The notes beneath the pieces are model-generated. The model did not search any database. It saw only the letters and a list, made by a program, of their open reading frames with translations, and was not told where the DNA came from. DNA of 5,650 bases from Candidatus Fermentibacteraceae bacterium (GTDB lineage Bacteria > Fermentibacterota > Fermentibacteria > Fermentibacterales > JCC-6), in assembly GCA_030596465.1 (NCBI GenBank), contig JAUVJW010000138.1, forward strand, positions 1 through 5,650. The letters are read 5' to 3'. This document shows, in pieces, positions 5,322 through 5,650 of this stretch (its first letter is position 1; each line of letters starts with the position of its first letter). A program made the position numbers and the translations under genes.

Positions 5322-5650
5322 CGGGATGCTTTTTGTTCTTGCGGGGCCGTCCGGGGCCGGAAAGACAACTCTTGCTCATCATCTGGTTGATACATTTCCA
5401 GGAACAGACTTTTCCGTTTCCACTACCACCCGTTCTTCCCGCGGTGAAGAAGTGCACGGGAAAGATTATTTTTTCGTGGATGACAGGGAGTTTACCCGCA
5501 GAGTGGAGAACTCCTACTTCCTCGAGTGGGCGCATGTACACGGGAAGAGGTACGGTACTGAAGCTTCCTGGGTACGGAAGCAGATGGCACGGGGCAACAG
5601 TGTAATCCTTGATATTGATGTTCAGGGAGCGGTGCTGGTCAAGGAAGCAA
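5311..5650 (+). CDS. gmk: Guanylate kinase, N-terminal part (gene runs off the window)
   Basis: Guanylate kinase converts GMP and ATP to GDP and ADP, an essential step in purine nucleotide supply. About 113 of an expected ~205 codons are present. Reading from 5311 gives the P-loop GPSGAGKT at 12-19, then SVSTTTRSSRGEEVHGKDYFF, the GMP-binding segment with the conserved STTTR and GE.HG.DYFF pattern, then YFLEWAHVHGKRYGT with the conserved E and YGT, and LDIDVQGA near the cut end, all characteristic of Gmk. The ATG at 5311 lies inside the last codons of yicC (11-bp overlap), with GGGAG at 5296-5300 and AGGTGG at 5302-5307 upstream. An internal ATG at 5326 would still leave the P-loop intact but has a poorer ribosome binding site. 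Expression is presumably coupled to yicC. All conserved residues in the visible part are intact. Confidence 0.95.
   Translation, partial: MFSSGMLFVLAGPSGAGKTTLAHHLVDTFPGTDFSVSTTTRSSRGEEVHGKDYFFVDDREFTRRVENSYFLEWAHVHGKRYGTEASWVRKQMARGNSVILDIDVQGAVLVKEA

Overview
This is a bacterial chromosomal window in which a housekeeping neighbourhood (rqcH, yicC, gmk) is interrupted by two 'selfish' or defence modules: a Type II restriction-modification (R-M) system and a vapBC toxin-antitoxin pair. The host phylum cannot be fixed from the sequence. The gene set is bacterial, and the loose association of an rqcH homologue with yicC and gmk resembles Bacillus subtilis yloA / yloC / gmk. Here, however, the rqcH gene is divergent from yicC-gmk and vapBC lies between them.

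Left part (1-2110): a roughly 100-bp imperfect inverted repeat sits at the left edge (4-103). It is followed by a restriction endonuclease gene on the plus strand (218-985), whose sequence strongly recalls SmaI (CCCGGG). Converging on it with a 14-bp overlap is a beta-class DNA methyltransferase (972-1862, minus) with a TSPPYW motif typical of N4-cytosine enzymes. Immediately upstream of the methylase, overlapping its start by one base (TAATG), is a 65-residue protein (1862-2059, minus) that reads as a ribbon-helix-helix regulator. Its promoter contains a palindrome spanning the -35/-10 spacer, and the predicted transcription start falls at about the ATG. This suggests an autoregulated, leaderless control gene of a type not usual for R-M systems, which normally use helix-turn-helix C proteins.

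Middle (2111-4305, minus): rqcH (NFACT protein, ribosome-associated quality control) is preceded by vapC and vapB, only 33 bp upstream. vapB, vapC and rqcH therefore look co-transcribed from a promoter with its own palindromic operator (TCACACA-N6-TGTGTGA). No convincing terminator separates rqcH from the R-M regulator, so read-through into the methylase operon is possible.

Right part (4383-5650, plus): a good sigma70-like promoter (TGGACA-17-GATAAT) drives yicC (an RNase-family protein), which overlaps the start of gmk (guanylate kinase) by 11 bp. gmk runs off the window.

The R-M genes form one unit: the endonuclease cuts unmodified DNA, the methylase protects the host, and the ribbon-helix-helix protein probably tunes methylase output. 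VapBC is a self-regulated RNase toxin and its antitoxin. Every gene beyond the two best-known housekeeping families is assigned by motif reading only; no database search was run.
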